Positions 1-8,293 of a stretch of DNA of 23,200 nucleotides are shown here, one piece after another. Source of the DNA: Branchiostoma floridae (lineage: Eukaryota; Chordata; Leptocardii; Amphioxiformes; Branchiostomatidae); NCBI RefSeq assembly GCF_000003815.2, contig NW_023365704.1, positions 279,214 through 302,413 of the forward strand, given 5' to 3'. The stretch's first letter is position 1; each line of letters opens with the position of its first letter. Under the pieces are notes generated by a model. It ran no database searches and was not told where the DNA came from. It saw only the letters and a list, made by a program, of their open reading frames with translations. Both the position numbers and the translations under genes were made by a program.

Positions 1-191
1 AGCACAGTATCATTATTGAACATGATCTTGAACCCTTGGTACGTGAATGGAAAGGGTGATTCTATAGTTTAGGCCACAGCAAGTACATTTTGTGCATGAT
101 TTATGCATCCAATTTAATGCGAGAGGGCTAAAAAAACAAGATGAGTAAAGCAAAAACGAGATTAGATTTTCAAAATAGACACCGTAAACGT

Positions 192-352
192 CGTAACCTC
201 TGCTTGGAGAGTGTGTCTATAGTCTTTTTGAGTGTTTGTCTTATACACTCATTGACATACAGTGCTGGTCTATTCTTGTCAACAAAATTAACCTTTGAGC
301 CTTTTCAGGGTGACCTACTTTAACTTTACGTAAGGCCAGATTGATTCGATTA
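192..352 (+). repeat. Dispersed repeat, copy 1 (inverted partner at 6448-6612)
   Basis: This segment, from about CTCTGCTTGGAGAG to the GATTCGATTACATATG region, matches the reverse complement of 6448-6612 along most of its length. The shared blocks include the stretch around AGTGCTGGTCTATTCTTGTC. It has no coding capacity that I can recognise. The family is unknown. Confidence 0.75.
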
Positions 353-745
353 CATATGAAATCTTTATTGACACAACAAAAAGTACAGCGACTTTTGTAC
401 GGTTTATAAAATACTTACAGTACATAAAAAACACACATATATGAATATCTATAGATATGAATAAGTCAACATATATTGAGTCTAGCGTATCATTTACACT
501 ATTGGTTCTACGGTATGAACATTCTTCGATATATTTGCCTACTTGTACACAGTAAGGGTTATCGCCTCCCATAACGTAGTTGAATTTATCTATCGAACGA
601 AAATTAACAAATTCTTTAGAGCGAGCAGAAAAATAGAGAACAGCTTTGTGAGTTTATCATTATATAGTGAACAATCCATAAGAAAGTGACGTTCGTCTTC
701 GATTTCATTTGGGCAGAGCGGACAAATATATGACATGCATCTTTT
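315..745 (-). pseudogene. Reverse-transcriptase C-terminus of a non-LTR retrotransposon, frameshifted remnant
   Basis: Read on the minus strand from about 745 leftwards, the translation contains CPLCPNEIEDERHFLMDC, the Cys-rich C-terminal motif (CxxC...EDExHF...C) found after the RT domain in many invertebrate non-LTR elements. The cysteine codons are near 724-722, 715-713 and 673-671. The first frame meets a stop soon after, but a shift near 630-610 restores a conserved-looking tail including MGGDNPYC and GKYIEEC, which is typical of the end of these ORFs. An AATAAA-like tail near 355-370 (minus strand) suggests that the element's 3' end is about 350. It is a 5'-truncated, broken copy with no function expected. 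The family is inferred from motif memory, not from a search. Confidence 0.65.
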
Positions 746-1157
746 GGGAACAAAAAAACTATTGTGATCGTAAGAAGAAATTGCACACTTGGGAACAGCG
801 ATTCCGCAGTGTCCCTCTAAATTGATTTTGCGGTCTTCATAAATGAATCAAATGGTAAATTTTATAGATTTAGACTAGTAACATTGCCTTCATTATGAAA
901 TCTAAGGGAGAATTTTGCCTCTGAAGATCTTGCTTCTGAAGCCCAACCCTTTCCTAAAACATTAGTTTTCAACCATACTGTAAAAAGTAAAAAGTAGCTT
1001 AAAAATAAGTATTATACATTTCGCCCTCTTGCATTAAATTTGGAGTCTGCAGACAATGCCATGCATAAAATGTACTTGTTGTGGCCTAAACTACAGACTC
1101 CTCCCTTCTATTCACGTACCAAGGGTTCAAGTTCATGTTCAATAATAATACTGTGCT

Positions 1158-1510
1158 CGCCTGTCATGCATAATTCAACAAAACGTTACCAAGTCCAAAC
1201 ACGACTAGACGTTATATTGTAACTCCTATGATCCTGGTGCTGATAGAGGAAACGCATTAGGAGTATTGTGCACTATACCAATCATCTGGTGTGTTTTGCC
1301 AGCCAGTGCCATACCAAATTTGCTCTGATGGCGTAGTGTTGATGTCTTATTGACAAAATGAAGTACCGCGTGCACTGGACCCCCTTGATTACATATTCTG
1401 CCCATTCATTTACATACAGACTACTGGTATAATGCTTGTTCACAGGACAGTTTAACGCAACGATAGGGGATTGTGCACGCGGTTATTCTACATTCCGATT
1501 GTCTATTTAA
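1158..1510. other. Intergenic stretch, nothing recognised
   Basis: No convincing exon, RNA gene or repeat is visible between the TIR element and the possible promoter of the secreted-precursor gene. Confidence 0.5.
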
Positions 1511-1521
1511 CTCTTTACTGT

Positions 1522-1609
1522 TATAAAGGAGGTGGCGCTTACAACTGCCTACCATTCACTAGTGTGCTGGTATGCTGGATTGGTCCTGTATTTTACTGCA
1601 TACTCTTAG
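1522..1609 (+). promoter_or_regulatory. Possible TATA box and noncoding first exon of the precursor gene
   Basis: A TATAAAGG sequence lies at 1522-1529. About 80 bp further is a good splice donor, TTAG|GTAAGG, with GT at 1610-1611. The acceptor before the coding exon is strong: a long pyrimidine tract ends in CTCAAG at 1810. Joining 1609 to 1811 would remove a 201-bp intron and leave a 14-nt leader before the ATG at 1825. An upstream ATG at 1572 would open a 19-codon frame that crosses the junction and stops just after the main ATG. The model is inferred from signals alone. Confidence 0.35.
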
Positions 1610-1824
1610 GTAAGGCTCGATACAATGTCATTGCTTCTTTTGTTGCTATTACGTAATGCTATCATATAGCTTCTTTCCTTCTTAACGCCTATTTATTATG
1701 ATATTTCAAACTAGGTTGTACATCCATTTAACATTGTTTTGGAATTAAGAAGAAGACGACTGATACCAATTGACAAATATTGACATTTTTCTTTTATTTT
1801 TCTCCTCAAGGCTGTACGAAGAAG

Positions 1825-2409
1825 ATGTTTGATCTAAAACTTGTCACAGTGGTGATCTTGACCATTGCCTTGATTTCTGCTGGTCAAAGAAGACAGGTTA
1901 ATGATGCTTCCTTAGTTGGGCCTTCGGATGTTGAAGAGATGACCGAAGAGCGGAAGAATCTCTTGAATGAGATTTTCTTGAAGGAGTTCTTGTGGGCACT
2001 CTTTAAGAGGATGTTGAATGAGAAAGTCGACGAAATGGTGATGTCAACTGATGAAGACGATAGTATGGCCGAAGAGAATAGAATCCGTTTGAAGGAGATT
2101 TTCTTGAAGGAGTTCTTGATGGCACTCTCCAAGGAGAGGTTCAACGAGGCAGTCGAAAAAATACTGATGCCAACTGATGAAGACAAAGAGCACAACTCTG
2201 AGACTCCTTCTCGTGGAGAAGCAATAGGGGAAGAAACTGCGTACGTGTATGACCCCAGGCCTGGAAGACGTAATAATTATAAGTATCGGGGACACGAAAA
2301 ACACTCGATGACTCCACAACGTGTGAAGCGACTCGGGCGGCGTCTATTCCGCAAACTGAAAGAACGTTGGGTGACAAGCCCCTGGATTGATCATCCGAGG
2401 AAAGGTTAA
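1825..2409 (+). CDS. Putative secreted prepropeptide with cationic C-terminal peptide; unrecognised family
   Basis: The reading frame encodes 194 residues. I chose the ATG at 1825 because it begins a classic signal peptide (MFDLKLVTVVILTIALISAG), while the in-frame extension upstream translates a splice acceptor. Residues 37-78 and 79-120 are a tandem duplication, with EIFLKEFL in both copies and each unit ending in an acidic TDED run. The 126-bp repeat is also clear in the DNA. A Gly-Arg-Arg site at 147-149 follows YVYDPRP and could yield an amidated peptide. RVKR at 166-169 fits the furin consensus and precedes a 25-residue tail (LGRRLFRKLKERW... to the stop) with net charge about +6. No cysteines are present. 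An acidic pro-region before a basic tail is the usual design of antimicrobial or regulatory peptide precursors. The function is unknown; the gene call itself is fairly secure. Confidence 0.65.
   Translation: MFDLKLVTVVILTIALISAGQRRQVNDASLVGPSDVEEMTEERKNLLNEIFLKEFLWALFKRMLNEKVDEMVMSTDEDDSMAEENRIRLKEIFLKEFLMALSKERFNEAVEKILMPTDEDKEHNSETPSRGEAIGEETAYVYDPRPGRRNNYKYRGHEKHSMTPQRVKRLGRRLFRKLKERWVTSPWIDHPRKG
1933..2184 (+). repeat. Two-copy in-frame tandem repeat, 126-bp period
   Basis: Copy 1 (1933-2058) and copy 2 (2059-2184) align without gaps. They share GAGATTTTCTTGAAGGAGTT at 1969 and 2095, and TCAACTGATGAAGACGA-like ends. The repeat lies wholly within the precursor coding sequence and adds 42 codons per unit. 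Confidence 0.9.
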
Positions 2410-2478
2410 ATATACACATATTAGCCTAATCAAATCTCGCTTATAGCAGCCCTCCCAACAACACGGAGAGTGGCCAGT

Positions 2479-2495
2479 CCCCCCCCCCCCCCCCC
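2479..2495 (+). repeat. Poly-C tract, 17 bases
   Basis: A run of 17 C lies about 70 bp after the precursor stop codon. Exact length in such runs is often unreliable. Confidence 0.9.
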
Positions 2496-2561
2496 TGACA
2501 GCAGAGTTTGTGTTACACATTCTATACACATGCAGATGAACATCATTTGAAGTAGAGGGAC

Positions 2562-2860
2562 GTCCCTGTAGCTCAACTGGTATAGTATCTTTACAGTGAG
2601 CTTCTGGTTGAAAGTAGTTGGTAATTGAGAGACCCTAGTTCAATTCTGGGCAGGGCATCTCTGTTGGGCATACATCTGGATAGTGCACGTGGTAATCTAC
2701 ATAGTGCACGTTGTAATTACCCCACAAATAACCCAATAAGGTTGGAGGGGGCATGGAAAGACTCAACTGTGAGAGCGATCACCACCGTACAAGGTAGGGT
2801 ATTCCACTGTGGAATGTATAGTTCTAGAAAAAAATATAGGAGGTTGTGTACGAGGAAGTG
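2562..2860 (+). mobile_element. tRNA-derived SINE-like element
   Basis: The first ~95 bases look like a decayed tRNA. GTCCCTGTAGCTCAACTGG matches the 5' acceptor and A-box region, and CCCTAGTTCAATTCTGGGC resembles a B-box/T-arm, followed by CAGGGC that pairs with the 5' CCCTG. An unusually long D-arm/anticodon interval rules out a working tRNA. A tRNA-unrelated body follows, with a short internal tandem repeat (TAGTGCACG.. at about 2681 and 2701). The right edge is approximate, and no poly-A tail or target-site duplication was identified. Confidence 0.5.
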
Positions 2861-2914
2861 ACGTAATACCCTCGTTCAACGCGGGGTACACTGGACGTAC
2901 ACAAATTTCAACAA

Positions 2915-2991
2915 GCGTTAGGTGATAGGTCAAGGGTCAAAGTGTGAACCTTTATTGGACGTCACATGCATTTCAAATTTCTTGTTCAAAC
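2915..2991 (-). promoter_or_regulatory. Orphan inverted copy of the KCTD type-B promoter module, with DR1 site
   Basis: The reverse complement of this segment aligns with 17042-17123 upstream of KCTD B2 and with the equivalent region of B1 (about 10825-10905). All share GTTTGAACAA, a GCATxxGACGTxCAA block and CACTTTGACCCTTGACCTA. It contains AGGTCAAGGGTCA (2927-2939), a textbook direct repeat with one-base spacing of the nuclear-receptor half-site. The same 13-mer, in the opposite orientation, is at 17092-17104. No KCTD exon follows on the minus strand; the SINE-like element at 2562-2860 occupies that side. Confidence 0.6.
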
Positions 2992-3127
2992 AAACCGGTA
3001 CTCTTATCCTTCGTAAACTGTTGCAGCATATATTCAAGGTTTGGTCATATTAGAGACGTGTATGCAAGTGATTCTACCTTTGCTGGGCATTGTATTTGAT
3101 AACGTTTAATGTAGCATGATTCGTTAA

Positions 3128-4072
3128 CCCTCAAACCACCGTATGACCCCAGACGTGTATCAATATGTGCCATTATGGCATTTCTTGTCGAAAACAAATT
3201 TCCTCCCATGACTTTGTTTCTATATATGTCTTACAACATCTCATACGCTTTTACCGAGATTGGCTCATTGTTGATCATCCTAGAAAGTTTATGCATGGTC
3301 CACTGGGGTCAAAACTGACCCCAGCATTTTTTTAAACAAATTTTCGAGACCCACACCTAAACAACTTATCGTATGATCACGAAATTTTCAGAGAATAATG
3401 TACATGTGAAACATAATTATGGTAAAAACTTTTGTGTCATTATCATGTTATATGACGACTTCATAACGTCATCTAGCTAATTTCGGCCGCCATCTTGGAT
3501 TTTGACTGATGACGTCATCAAATTAGCATAGATTATGAATATTGAATCATGAAATTTACGTTGAATTTTATAAGATGTTATGAACAAGTGTGGTTTGCCA
3601 AGAAACCTTAAAATTTGAATGTTTAAGCCAAAATTAGAAATTTTCATAATAAATATGCCTGTTAGAATTCCGTTGCCATGGCAACATGAAAAATGATGAA
3701 CTTATTTTTCACTTAAAATATTTGCTATCAACATTTTCTGAAAAGGTACCAAGTTTGGTAGCCCTAGCGTAAGCCATTCAGGAGCTATGCGGCATTGAAG
3801 TTGGTGCAGGCATCAAAAACCTCCTCCCCGGTCGCGTTAGTGGAAAATCTGGTCCTTATGATCTTTTGCATAAATTATGATAATGAGCTAGAATTATTCT
3901 TACCTTATCATGTGAAACTGTCCCACATAGATTAATGAAACTATACATATATACAAATCACAAAAACAGTCACCAAAAAAACTGTATTTGTACAAAACGT
4001 TATGGGGTCAGTTTTGACCCCATACGGTAATTATATAATCTACGTCGCAAAAAAGGTACGGTGGTTTGAGGG
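3128..4072. mobile_element. piggyBac-like non-autonomous element, copy 1
   Basis: The element is flanked by TTAA at 3124-3127 and 4073-4076. Its ends are inverted repeats: CCCTCAAACCACCGTA on the left and TACGGTGGTTTGAGGG on the right. TTAA target sites with CCC-initial termini are characteristic of the piggyBac superfamily. The interior has no transposase frame. It carries palindromes built on GGGGTCA/TGACCCC at 3303-3324 and 4001-4024 and a CRE-type TGACGTCA at 3510-3517. A related copy is at 9045-10017. Confidence 0.85.
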
Positions 4073-4076
4073 TTAA

Positions 4077-4177
4077 AGTGTAACCACACAGCAAACAGCA
4101 TGTGACAGAGCTTGATGAGGTGACCGAGTTTTCTGATGCAAAGTCCAGACCTGCCCATAACTGATCACTGAGTCATC
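4077..4177 (+). promoter_or_regulatory. Residual upstream region / 5' UTR of the esterase gene
   Basis: Only 101 bp separate the right-hand TTAA of the piggyBac-like element from the esterase ATG. I see no TATA box in it, so the promoter is either TATA-less, lies within the transposon, or is further upstream across an unseen intron. Confidence 0.35.
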
Positions 4178-6106
4178 ATGGCATCGGTGATCATTTTCCA
4201 CCTGTTCCTTCTAACAGTCGGTGGCCTGGCGTTTCCTATCGAGGAAGATGGGCCGACTGTTCACACGCAGTACGGCGATGTGAGAGGGATGTACGTGGAG
4301 GATCTAGAAGGGGTTATCTTCTTCGGACTTCCTTTCGGGGAGCCGCCCGTGGGAGAGTTCCGCTGGAAGCCTCCACGACAGTACAGCAGGTGGGTGCACT
4401 GAAAGTATCAAATGGAACGAAATTGAGCGAAATCATACGGAATTTGCAGCATTCCACCTCGGTCCCTTTTATTTGTTCCGTTTTGTACTTTCTGTGCATT
4501 CAATTTCGCTCCACTTTGTTCAACTGTATTCTATTTTGCACTTCCTGTACACTCAATTTTGATCCGTTTCGCTCCATTTCGTTCTATTTTGTTCAATGTC
4601 GCACTTTCTGTACACCACAACAGGTCCTGGGCGCCCAAAGTTCGAGACGGTACCGTACCGGGCCCTGGCTGCTACCAAAGCAGATGCGGACCGAATGACG
4701 ATGACTCCACTTTCGAATGTCCCCGCGATAGAAAAGTCAGTGAAGACTGTCTCTATCTCAACATCTTTGCCCCGCGGACGATCCTTAACTCTACTGCTGC
4801 TAAGCTACCGATTTTGTTCTGGATTCACGGCGGAGAGAACGAACAGGGCAGCGGTTCTGCCTACCTTTACGACGGACGGTTTCTAGCTAACAAGACCAAC
4901 ACCATCGTGGTAACCACCAACTACAGACTAGCTGCGTTTGGCTATCTTGTCGCTGGTCAAGGAGAGGACGCGGCCACGGGCAACTACGGCCTTCTTGACC
5001 AAGCCGCAGCTTTACGGTGGGTCAAGGAAAACATCGGAAGCTTCGGCGGAGACAAAAACCGCGTGACCGTTTTCGGACAGAGCACGGGGTCAGATGCGAC
5101 GTCCACGCTTCTTATCAACCCAAAGTTTGCCGACTTGTTCCAACAGGCCATCATGCTGAGCGTGCCTCTTACCATTCCTCACAAAAGTCGCTGGGAGGCG
5201 CTTCGCCTCGGTGATCACCTTGCCGATGAACTGGGCTGTCCGAACGGGGACATGAAGTGTCTTCGCTCCAAGAACTCGAGCGCTCTTCAGGCGGGGCTAG
5301 ATAGTATGGGGACGTTCTTTTCCAACCCTTACCGTCCGCTAGAGGTGTCAGTAAAGTGGGGACCAATTGTTGACGGTGACATCGTACCGGGTCCTACAGT
5401 GGACAGTTTTGCCAAGGGACACTTTCAGTCAAAACCGTTCATCATAGGAACTACCACGGAGGAAGCCGTGCTATACATCTACAGTCTTTACAACAAGCCG
5501 GTGGCGTCTAAGGTTACGTTGTACGCCATTTACGCTGCATTTGTGCATCTTAAGGCAGCAGAAGTCGCTAAAGAATACCCCACAGAAACGAACACGTCAG
5601 ACTACCGTCCCCTGCTGTCCAAGGGTGTCACTGATTGGGTCTTCACGTGTCCGACTCGAAACGTCATTCGGAGCGCCGTGAGAAAGGGGAACACCAACGT
5701 GTGGCTGTATGTGTTCGACCACGTCTGGTCCTTCCCACACTTGTGGGACTACCAGAAGAACTGTAACGGCCACGTGTGCCACGCGGAGGACTTACCCTTC
5801 GTGTTTCAGACCACACGGCTTCCGGTGACCAACATGACCATGACCGCTGAGGAACAGAAAATGGCGGACGCCATTGCTTACTACTACGGCAACTTTGCCC
5901 ACACCGGGGACCCTAACCAACCTAGCCGAGACGCAGCCGAAACTACCGGGATGACAATGTCATGGACCGCCACCACTTGGCCGAGGTACAACCAAGAAGG
6001 GAACTTTGCTTGTCTGAACATTAGCACTCCCCACACTTCCCTGATACATGACTATCAGAAGGACAAGTGTGACTTTTGGGATAGAATGGACGTGTACAAC
6101 CTGTAG
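4178..6106 (+). CDS. Secreted type-B carboxylesterase / cholinesterase-like protein, two exons
   Basis: Exon 1 is 4178-4389 and exon 2 is 4624-6106. The join (AG|GTGGGT ... CACAACAG|G) makes an Arg codon and gives 564 residues. A signal peptide is clear (MASVIIFHLFLLTVGGLA). Alpha/beta-hydrolase type-B landmarks follow in order: EDCLYLNIF (about 111-119), WIHGG (137-141), the nucleophile elbow GQSTG (Ser 224), the acid in GTTTEEA (Glu 351) and the catalytic His in GHVCHAEDLPF (His 457). Cys 87 or 92, 103, 113, 276, 283 and the C-terminal KCDFW cysteine fit secreted family disulfides. The oxyanion-hole motif reads HGGE rather than the usual HGGG/HGGA. It ends soon after CDFW with no GPI or WAT-type tail, so it should be soluble. 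The substrate cannot be told from sequence. Length and order are normal for the family. Confidence 0.9.
4390..4623 (+). repeat. Esterase intron with degenerate internal repeats
   Basis: The 234-bp intron contains imperfect repeats. TTTTGTACTTTCTGTGCATT (about 4480) recurs as TTTTGCACTTCCTGTACACT (about 4533) and as GCACTTTCTGTACAC (about 4600). A left-hand piece, AATGGAACGAAATTGAGCG (about 4411), is close to the reverse complement of ATTTCGCTCCATTTCG-like sequence near 4570. Continuing exon 1 into the intron reaches a stop at once. Confidence 0.65.
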
Positions 6107-6164
6107 TCATTTATGAGGCCCGATTGACACGACGAAAATATTGTTAGACGTACGACAGCAGCAC

Positions 6165-6380
6165 ACGAAGAGGTCGTACGCCCGCGATATTACGGCGCCT
6201 TTCTAATTCGTTGCTGCGAGTAAATCGACCCGCTGTGCCGTACGAAAAGCATCATTACGTCTAATCGGGAAGCGGCGGACGACGTACCATAAGCATGCCC
6301 GTCGTACGACACCGCCGGCCGATTTACACGTAGTAACAAAAGGCGTCGTACGACCGCGGACGTTTTCGTCCGTACTGTAA
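6165..6380. mobile_element. Foldback (MITE-like) element rich in CGTACG
   Basis: The block at 6190-6229 pairs with 6319-6352 (GGCGCCTTT..GTAAATCG against CGATTTAC..AAAGGCG). An inner pair around GTGCCGTACGA (about 6235) and TCGTACGACACCGCC (about 6302) extends the palindrome. Several CGTACG octamers are spread through it. It has no coding content; the edges are approximate. It lies right after the esterase stop codon, so it may form part of that 3' UTR. Confidence 0.55.
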
Positions 6381-6447
6381 ATCACACAACTGCTGCAATT
6401 GTTTTTCTTCGCACGCTCGCATCAGTTTTGCGGTTCACTAAAGGTGT

Positions 6448-6612
6448 CATATATATAATCGAATCAACCTCAGCTTTTACGTAAAAGTAGGTCATCTTGA
6501 AAAGGTTCAAAGTTTAATTCTGTTGACAAGAATAGACCAGCACTCTATGTCAATGATTGTGTAAAATAAACACTCATAGGACTACAGGCACTCTTAAAGC
6601 AGAGGTTAAGCT
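6448..6612 (-). repeat. Dispersed repeat, copy 2 (inverted partner of 192-352)
   Basis: The reverse complement aligns with 192-352, including the stretch around GACAAGAATAGACCAGCACT and the TGATTCGATTA end. The two copies flank the precursor and esterase genes in opposite orientation. Confidence 0.75.
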
Positions 6613-6725
6613 CCGGTTGTTTTTCGACGTTTATTTTAAGCCGCGACTACATAAAAAAGAGTACACAATAACAAAAAACGACTTAAAAAACGTACAAGAA
6701 ACGGTCGTAGCCTAACCTCGGCTTG
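6595..6725. mobile_element. Small inverted-repeat element
   Basis: AGCAGAGGTTAAGCTCCGG (from about 6598) through CGACGTTT pairs imperfectly with AAACGT..GGTCGTAGCCTAACCTCGGCT (about 6688-6725). Total length is about 130 bp, noncoding. It overlaps the end of the dispersed repeat, so the two may be one composite. Confidence 0.5.
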
Positions 6726-6729
6726 GAGA

Positions 6730-7080
6730 GTAGCTACAGGTACACTAAATGAGTGTAGGAATAAAAATTCATACGAATTTGAGGTACAAAGGGCGATTAA
6801 TAAGTTCTCACATCCTAAAATCCTACAATGCTATAACAGTCTCTGTGCGATTGACGGAAACCCAAGTTGGTAGAAATGACTATAAACTTTACTTCGCTCC
6901 TATTATTTTCTTCCACTGGTAAGCGCCAAAACGTGTGAATGCCTGATCAAGTAACCTGTTCTTTTTCTAAAAGGTCCAACATGCGGTCCAGCTGATTTTT
7001 TCAGGTCCGGTTTCAATAAGAAAAACGGCTTTGTACCGGTACACTGTACCGGTACCCACCCCTAGCTATTACTATTAAGA
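6730..7080. other. Intergenic stretch, no gene seen
   Basis: Nothing coding is supported. The only structured piece is a doubled GTACCGGTAC palindrome at about 7034-7062. Confidence 0.5.
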
Positions 7081-7084
7081 CGAT

Positions 7085-7519
7085 TTTTTCTTATCGCCCT
7101 TGACTGTAGTTTAAATTTTGTAACCTAACTTTTGCCAGACATTAACGCTGGCAGATTCTATCAAGCCAGAGGCTAAGATCACTTAATCTGATCAGACAGT
7201 ACTTGAGGTGTTTTTTCATGCGAAGTACATAGTGTGAAGTACTATACTGTGAAGCCGTTTTTTACTTCCTAATATTACCGTCTATCGGAAAATAACAACC
7301 CTATCCTGAGTTCAGGGCTACTTTAAGGTAATGGTTTCATCTAGAGAAGCACCTTTGACCTTTATTTGACCTGACCGTATCTCGCGTGACGTCATAACAT
7401 TACTTCCGGGTAACCGAAACTGAAGACAAGGATTCAACCAGCGTCAGCTTGATCTGTTAAAGCCGGGCTCTGGGGACAAAATCTGTCTAGCATATCCAAC
7501 TTCCTGTTTCACAAATCAG
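7085..7519 (+). promoter_or_regulatory. Promoter and noncoding first exon of KCTD gene A1
   Basis: The region aligns with that upstream of A2 (from 13446) and, nearer the exon, with that upstream of A3. Shared blocks are CTGGCAGATT, TCTATCGGAAAAT, TTTGACC(T/C)TT, TGACGTCA (7387-7394), TTCCGGGTA, CGAAACT...AAGGATT, and CTTCCTGT-TCACAAATCAG ending at 7519 before GTATG. The TGACGTCA is a full CRE and lies about 130 bp before the donor in both A1 and A2. The inferred leader intron is 7520-8273. Confidence 0.65.
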
Positions 7520-8293
7520 GTATGGCCTTGTTACTCATTGTTTATTTGGTAAATTACTGAATTCGCTTCCCTGCTAGCGTTTTACTAAGATGTTTTGCTT
7601 GGTACGGCCCAGAGGGCGATCTTGTTTACCTGGACAGCTATGCAGGTGGATTGACGGGATCAATTAACGTGTCATGTTGTTAGGGGCCCCGACTAAAGCC
7701 TAATAGCCGCCGCGCTGTGCTCTGGGTGTCCATGGTAGACTTGTTGACTTGGTTGTCATTGTTACGAGTTGCTATATTCAAACCTAAATGTATTGGGCCA
7801 TTACGTATACGTGTACTCTCCTCTCCGTGTACTTTTCCATTGCGCAACTTCCCTTTTACGCCAATATTTTAAATGGGGTATAACTGGTCCTCTTTGAGTA
7901 ACTATAAGAGATGTGGCAATTTCGTAGCCTTATACGGTCTGATTCCTATGTTAATTAAAAGACTCCACATACGTTAAAAGCATCCACGATTAGCCCAAAG
8001 ATTTGATATACTCCTTCAGTACGCGTATACGCGGCGACAGGAATTGCGGGTAATATATCAAAGGTAAATGTCCCTAGCTTGTAAACAGTTCGTCTCGACC
8101 ATTGTCTGGATTTTCATAACAATCTCTTTTCATAAAACATGCCTTGTCACATTTGATTACCCGCAGTTCCTGACGCCACTCCTGTATAGTCGGAAGTGTG
8201 ATCGAGCTTATTCGCGGCAATGTAACGTTGAAGTTCAAAGCTCACCACAATTTTCACGCGTCTTTGATTCCAGTTTTTCAGAACCGGTGAAAA

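Larger units (their letters stand above)
1..1157. mobile_element. Terminal-inverted-repeat DNA element, long TIRs
   Basis: Positions 1-128 and 1023-1157 are imperfect reverse complements of each other. The left arm starts AGCACAGTAT and the right arm ends ATACTGTGCT. Shared blocks include the segments around GGCCACAGCAAGTACATTTT on the left and its complement near 1070 on the right. The arms enclose about 890 bp with no transposase reading frame, so this is a non-autonomous element or the remains of one. The left arm reaches the window edge, so the true end and the target-site duplication cannot be seen. The interior holds a broken retroelement piece on the minus strand and a dispersed repeat, so it is a composite. 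Confidence 0.75.

Noticed and set aside
1040-1222. Small coding frame at the right end of the TIR element
   Set aside because: It is translated from the inverted-repeat arm and leaves the element mid-frame. No supporting features.
2562-2657. A functional tRNA gene
   Set aside because: The A-box and T-arm resemble a tRNA, but the D-arm to anticodon interval is far too long and the acceptor has mismatches. A SINE head is more likely.
4440-4456. A 17-base match (AATTTGCAGCATTCCAC) between the esterase intron and about 12960
   Set aside because: Similarity does not extend beyond these bases on either side, so chance or a tiny relic is as likely as a repeat family.
6203-6385. Minus-strand frame after the esterase
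   Set aside because: It lies entirely in the CGTACG foldback repeat.
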